NCBI GenBank assembly: GCA_910586255.1
Contig: CAJUHR010000039.1
Location: forward strand, 1 to 34,612
Length of the DNA stretch: 34,612 bases
Direction: 5' to 3'
Source: an uncultured Lachnospiraceae bacterium
GTDB taxonomy: Bacteria; Bacillota; Clostridia; Lachnospirales; Lachnospiraceae
Position 1 is the stretch's first letter. Every line of letters begins with the position of its first letter. The position numbers were made by a program, and so were the translations under genes. The notes below the pieces were generated by a model, which made no database searches, was not told the DNA's origin, and saw only the letters and a list, made by a program, of their open reading frames with translations. Below, one piece after another: positions 31,123 to 34,612 of this stretch.

Positions 31123-31876
31123 TAAAAATCACCTCCAGGCCGTTTTTGTTTTTTCTCTGATAATCCAGTACCGTCTGTACGGCGATCTCAGCCGCCTTTT
31201 CATTGGGAAAATGAAATTCCCCTGTGGAAATACAGCAAAAGGCAATGCTTTTCAGCTGGGAGATTGCTGCCAGTTCCAGGCAGGAGCGATAGCAATTGGA
31301 TAACTGGTCGCAATCCTGCCCGGTTACTGCGCCCCGGATGATGGGCCCCACGGTGTGAATCACATGACAACAGGGAAGGTTGTAGGCTTCTGTGATTTTC
31401 GCCTTTCCCACAGGCTCTTTTGTCTGTTGTTTTTCCCTTTTCTGCGTTTCCATGATACGGGCACATTCCAGGCGGAGTTCCACCCCGGCGGCAGAATGAA
31501 TGGCATTGTCAATGCACCCGTGGCAGGGGAGGAAGCAGCCTAACAGGGCAGAATTCGCTGCATTTACGATGGCATCCGCGGACAGGCGGGTGATATCCCC
31601 CTGCCACAGATAGATTCCCGGCCGTATCTGCGGCAGGCCGTCCAGGGAAACAATGCCTTTCTGCGCAAGTTCCTCCTGGAGATATGCGTCCTGCACTTCC
31701 AGAAATTCTTTGGAAACGCTTCTGGGCGGGCGGAGGTTCATCAGAGAGCGCAGCAGGTTTTTCCTGCCTGTGGATTCCCTGGGGACCGGGATTTTTTTCC
31801 ATTCCCTGTCCTCGTTTTGCAGATAGTTTATGAGAAAAAGAAGCCTTTCTTCCTGAGTCATAGCTGCCTGGGCCAT
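31073..31876 (-). CDS. Zinc-containing macrodomain protein (ADP-ribosylhydrolase) paired with SirTM
   Basis: 267 residues. An N-terminal helical part (1-85) precedes a macrodomain: GIYLWQGDITRLSADAIVNA, ANSALLGCFLPCHGCIDNAI, HSAAG (loop 1 with the GCF-PCHGC zinc-site cysteines/His), HTVGPII, and AFCCISTGEFHFPNEKAAEI (loop 2). Such proteins remove ADP-ribose from protein side chains and reverse the partner sirtuin. ATG 31876 is preferred with AAGGAGG 6 nt upstream, over 31891. The first gene of a two-gene operon divergent from an HxlR regulator. Confidence 0.9.
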   Translation of the reverse strand: MAQAAMTQEERLLFLINYLQNEDREWKKIPVPRESTGRKNLLRSLMNLRPPRSVSKEFLEVQDAYLQEELAQKGIVSLDGLPQIRPGIYLWQGDITRLSADAIVNAANSALLGCFLPCHGCIDNAIHSAAGVELRLECARIMETQKREKQQTKEPVGKAKITEAYNLPCCHVIHTVGPIIRGAVTGQDCDQLSNCYRSCLELAAISQLKSIAFCCISTGEFHFPNEKAAEIAVQTVLDYQRKNKNGLEVIFNVFKDKDYEIYQDLLG

Positions 31877-32002
31877 AGTGTCCTCCTTCATTTTCTTTCT
31901 ATCGATGTTTTTTGTATGAATGTGTATGAATGTTTGTTTTTGCGGCTTGTTTTTTCACGCCTGCAAGGATATAATAAATCCATAGAGCAAAAACGTAAAG
32001 TA

Positions 32003-32023
32003 AGCACATTATTGTGCTATAGT
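32003..32023 (+). promoter_or_regulatory. Operator-like inverted repeat and -10 of the HxlR gene
   Basis: AGCACA (32003-32008) and TGTGCT (32013-32018) form an inverted repeat with 4 nt between. It overlaps TGC-TATAGT (-10 at 32018-32023). It lies in the divergent region between the macrodomain gene and the HxlR gene, so it could regulate both. There is no good -35. Confidence 0.5.
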
Positions 32024-32062
32024 GACCAAAAAGAAACTATTGTGAAGAATGGGAGGATTTTT

Positions 32063-32407
32063 ATGGAGAAGAACTTGCCTGCCTGCCCGGTAGAGACCAC
32101 TTTGATGCTCATCAGCGACCGCTGGAAGGTTCTGATTATCCGTGATCTGTTAGGGGGCACGAAGAGGTTCGGACAGATAAAAAAGTCCGTGGGAAATATA
32201 TCCCAGAAGGTTTTGACGGCAAATCTGCGTTCCATGGAAGAGAGCGGCCTGCTTATCCGAAAGGTGTATCCGGAAGTTCCGCCCCGGGTGGAATATACTT
32301 TGACAGAAACAGGATACAGCCTGAAACCAATTTTGGACGCCATGGTGGCGTGGGGAACGGAATATCAGCAGAAGAGAAGGGAAACGGAAAAAAGCACCGG
32401 GGAGTGA
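32063..32407 (+). CDS. HxlR-family regulator, divergent from the sirtuin-macrodomain operon
   Basis: 114-residue winged-helix protein with the conserved sensor-type Cys8 (MEKNLPACPVETTLMLISDR) followed by WKVLIIRDLLGGTKRFGQIK, NISQKVLTANLRSMEESGLL and VEYTLTETGYSLKPILDAMV. Members such as YodB and HypR respond to electrophiles or disulfide stress through this Cys. ATG 32063 has GGGAGG 8 nt upstream. Its divergent placement makes the ADP-ribosylation pair its likely target (inference). Confidence 0.92.
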   Translation: MEKNLPACPVETTLMLISDRWKVLIIRDLLGGTKRFGQIKKSVGNISQKVLTANLRSMEESGLLIRKVYPEVPPRVEYTLTETGYSLKPILDAMVAWGTEYQQKRRETEKSTGE

Positions 32408-32438
32408 CAGGCATTATCCTGCCACTGTCCGGGGCTTT
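32387..32438 (-). terminator. Terminator of the GH112 gene, overlapping the end of the HxlR gene
   Basis: On the minus strand AAAGCCCCGGACAGTGGCAGG pairs with CCTGTCACTCCCCGGTGCTT with a few mismatches and is followed by TTTTTT. It begins about 90 bp after the GH112 stop at 32531. The far side lies within the last codons of the HxlR gene. Confidence 0.6.
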
Positions 32439-32530
32439 CCTTCCATTTTTTCTTGCTTTGGACCAGGGAATCTGCCTTTTCTTTGGGACTTTCTCAGCTA
32501 TCGGTCTCTTTTCCCGTCAGCGTCCCTTTC

Positions 32531-34612
32531 TCATATTTCCTTCCAGACAATCCCGCATCCCTCCAGATACATGGGGAAAGATTTCCCCTCCCCGTCATAG
32601 ACCAGGGTATGCTGAGTCTCCTGGGAATTGTTGACCACCGCATATTTCCCGGTCACCGGGTAGGCATGGACCTCACACAGGGGATTGTCAGCAAACCAGC
32701 GCTTCATTTCCCCTTCCTTTTTGGCACTGTAATAGAGGCAGCGCATCAAAAGCCGGGTGTTTTCGCAGCTGTAGGGCAGGCCGGCCAGATAGACACCCCG
32801 CCCCTTCCCGTAAGGATGGGCGCTGGCATGGACCTCCCCGTGAGAATACTCCACAATCTCCGTATCCTCCCACAGGGCATAGACATTTTTCATCCCTTCC
32901 CCAAAATCAAAAGCCCCTTCCCGGTCCTCCTTTAGAAAATGTTTCTCTTGTTCCTTTGTAAAATATTTATCCGTGGAAAGGCTAAAGCCCAGTTCCTCAT
33001 CCACCCCCAGCACGTCCGCCAGTTGGAAAAACCGCCCCCCGAAGCAGGCAGCCGAGGGCTCACCGATTCCCACAAAACCGCCCCCTTCCCAGACAAACCG
33101 GCGAAGGGCAGTCACAATCCTCTCATCCAGCCATTCCTCCCCGCCGGAAAATGCGGTATTTGCCGCCCCCGCGTTGATGATTACATCCACATCCCCGGGA
33201 ATCCCCCTTTCCCGGATATCGTCAAAACTCAGGAAGCATACCTCCACACTCATGCCGCTCAAAGCCTCCAGCACCCCGAAATAGGAATAGGTCTGCTTGT
33301 ACCAGAGGGCGTGAGCCACCATAAATGCCTGCCAGGCCCGAAGCTGCCCCCAGCAGTTTAAGACAGCTACCTTCAGCCCGCAGTAGGGCCTGCTGCCATG
33401 GATATTGTCAAGAATCTCCCGGAACTCGTCAGTCACCTGCTCAATATAATCCACAAACGCCGGGAACCGGTATGCCAGGCTTAGATATCCCCCGTAGCCA
33501 ATCCGGTCAACCGGTTTGCGCATCAGCGCCCTTCGGGCGCCCAGCCAGTTTTCCCTGGCCTCCTTGCAAGGGTCATTGCCCTCATAAAAGGTGTCCGGGA
33601 AAAAATAGGGCAGGAACCGGCCCTCGGTGTACTTCACCCCGGGAATGTCAGAGATCAGGCGCAGGGTAGCCCCGCCGCCCACACTTCCCACCACCGCATC
33701 CAGGCCGATCTTCGGGAAATATTTCCCGTAAGGCTCCGTGCCAATCCAGTTATCCCCAAGGAACATCATGGCCTCCCGGCCGGCCTCATGAACCAGTTTT
33801 ACCAGTTCCCCCGCCTTTTTCGCCACAAACCGCTGAATAAAATCCATGTAATCCCGGTACTGCCTGGTGGGCACCCGGAAGGTGGAATTGTAATAGCCGT
33901 TGTCCACAATGTCCTCCGGCCTCAGCCGGTAGCCATACTCCTCCTCAAATTCCTCCAGGGCCCTCACCGACACCGTGGCGCCATAGCCAAACCAGTCCAC
34001 GAATTTTTCCCTGGCCTTGTCATTGAACACCAGGGTAAAATGATAGAAAAAGGTGGTGAACCGAACCACATCGGTCCGGGGATTGTCCCTCAGCCACTGG
34101 ATAAGATACTCCCTGGCAAACTGCCCCGATGCAGGCTGGCGCACGTCAAAAGGAATCTCATGGGGCTTGTCCCCCCAGTCATTGGTAATATGGTTGTACA
34201 TCTGAGTCGGATCCCAGATGGCAAAGACCAGGAAGGACACCGTATACTCATGGAAGGGCAGGGCATTTTTCACCACAACCACATGATGTTTCTGATCTAC
34301 CTCCCAGCCCTCCGGCGCCACCGCCTCCCCGGATGTCCGGTCCATCACCTCCCACCAGCGCTTCTGGTCATGGACATAATCCGGCACCACCTGCTGGTCA
34401 AAATACCCCTCCATAAAGGGAATCTCCACCCGTTCCCCCACAGCCGTCACCCGGCGGCTCATGAGATACAGCTGCTGGCACTCCTCCCAATGCTCCCGGG
34501 CAAATTCATTATGCCCCCTGGCAACAAAATAGGTGGTATAAATCTTAGCATCCAAAGCCTTGATTTCCTCCGGCAGCTTCGTCCCGTCACTGTCCCGCAG
34601 GGCATCCGCCCC
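32531..34612 (-). CDS. GH112 beta-galactosyl-N-acetylhexosamine (or galactosyl-rhamnose) phosphorylase, N-terminus off the right edge
   Basis: 693 residues in the window, open at the right edge; the reading continues upstream of the internal ATG at 34555 with GADALRDSDGTKLPEEIKAL, which matches GH112 proteins, so only roughly 30 residues are missing (family about 720). Later blocks: IYTTYFVARGHNEFAREHWE, QKRWWEVMDRTSGEAV, FTTFFYHFTLVFNDKAREKF, FLGDNWIGTEPYGKYFPKIG, VGSVGGGATLRLISDI, and VIINAGAANTAFSGGEEW in the beta-sandwich/glutamine-amidotransferase-like domain. It splits galacto-N-biose/lacto-N-biose, or in some clostridia beta-1,4-galactosyl-rhamnose, with phosphate in the cytoplasm. Which substrate applies cannot be told. 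The ABC transporter at 26.6-29.8 kb could supply it but is not adjacent. Confidence 0.93.
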   Translation of the reverse strand, partial: GADALRDSDGTKLPEEIKALDAKIYTTYFVARGHNEFAREHWEECQQLYLMSRRVTAVGERVEIPFMEGYFDQQVVPDYVHDQKRWWEVMDRTSGEAVAPEGWEVDQKHHVVVVKNALPFHEYTVSFLVFAIWDPTQMYNHITNDWGDKPHEIPFDVRQPASGQFAREYLIQWLRDNPRTDVVRFTTFFYHFTLVFNDKAREKFVDWFGYGATVSVRALEEFEEEYGYRLRPEDIVDNGYYNSTFRVPTRQYRDYMDFIQRFVAKKAGELVKLVHEAGREAMMFLGDNWIGTEPYGKYFPKIGLDAVVGSVGGGATLRLISDIPGVKYTEGRFLPYFFPDTFYEGNDPCKEARENWLGARRALMRKPVDRIGYGGYLSLAYRFPAFVDYIEQVTDEFREILDNIHGSRPYCGLKVAVLNCWGQLRAWQAFMVAHALWYKQTYSYFGVLEALSGMSVEVCFLSFDDIRERGIPGDVDVIINAGAANTAFSGGEEWLDERIVTALRRFVWEGGGFVGIGEPSAACFGGRFFQLADVLGVDEELGFSLSTDKYFTKEQEKHFLKEDREGAFDFGEGMKNVYALWEDTEIVEYSHGEVHASAHPYGKGRGVYLAGLPYSCENTRLLMRCLYYSAKKEGEMKRWFADNPLCEVHAYPVTGKYAVVNNSQETQHTLVYDGEGKSFPMYLEGCGIVWKEI

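Overview
The window looks like a chromosome segment of a gut-type Clostridia species, most likely a Lachnospiraceae of the Enterocloster/Lachnoclostridium kind. The evidence is protein-level: strong AGGAGG ribosome sites, roughly 50% GC, a cellobiose-type PTS, RpiR, HxlR and MarR regulators, a GH112 phosphorylase and a DUF134-NifX protein. No rRNA, tRNA or CRISPR array was seen. Genus and species cannot be fixed from the sequence alone.

Layout. 1-3.7 kb is a decayed zone: the 5' part of a transposase (off the left edge) abuts a beginning-less gene of carbohydrate-binding-like repeats, followed by a GH66 dextranase-like gene broken by an internal deletion and by stubs of two more genes. 3.9-8.5 kb carries an HxlR regulator, a radical SAM protein, a putative acyltransferase, a DUF134-NifX fusion and a D-cysteine desulfhydrase-like enzyme. 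8.5-8.95 kb holds what I read as a truncated type III toxin-antitoxin locus: promoter, two 45-nt repeats, a long hairpin and a ToxN/AbiQ-like toxin cut off after about 58 codons. 9.0-11.5 kb is a MarR-MATE-acetyltransferase run. 11.7-14.05 kb has a secreted DxDxDG-repeat protein, an ECF sigma factor and an RsgI-like membrane anti-sigma factor whose tail is a 72-bp tandem repeat.

14.1-20.7 kb is a sugar-acid catabolic region resembling the threonate/erythronate pathway. It has an OtnK-type kinase and a SAF-domain dehydrogenase on one strand. A GntP-type permease, a zinc dehydrogenase and an OtnC-type aldolase/decarboxylase lie on the other. Both arms start at sigma-54 promoters with the GG-N10-GC spacing, yet only the Fis-type C-terminus of an activator lies between them. 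20.8-26.5 kb is a beta-glucoside module: two tandem RpiR regulators, a GH1 6-phospho-beta-glucosidase and PTS IIB, IIC and IIA. A 309-bp near-perfect palindrome flanked by a 9-bp direct repeat, probably a MITE, sits between IIB and IIC. A fragment of the same element lies at 4.33 kb.

26.6-29.8 kb is a complete sugar ABC transporter (binding protein and two permeases). 30.0-32.4 kb contains a start-less RelE-like toxin converging on a class M sirtuin-macrodomain pair, which is divergent from an HxlR regulator. 32.5 kb to the right edge is a GH112 galactosyl-hexosamine (or related) phosphorylase missing only its N-terminus. The overall theme is uptake and phosphorolytic or phospho-hydrolytic use of glycans and sugar acids, with frequent gene decay and small mobile insertions.
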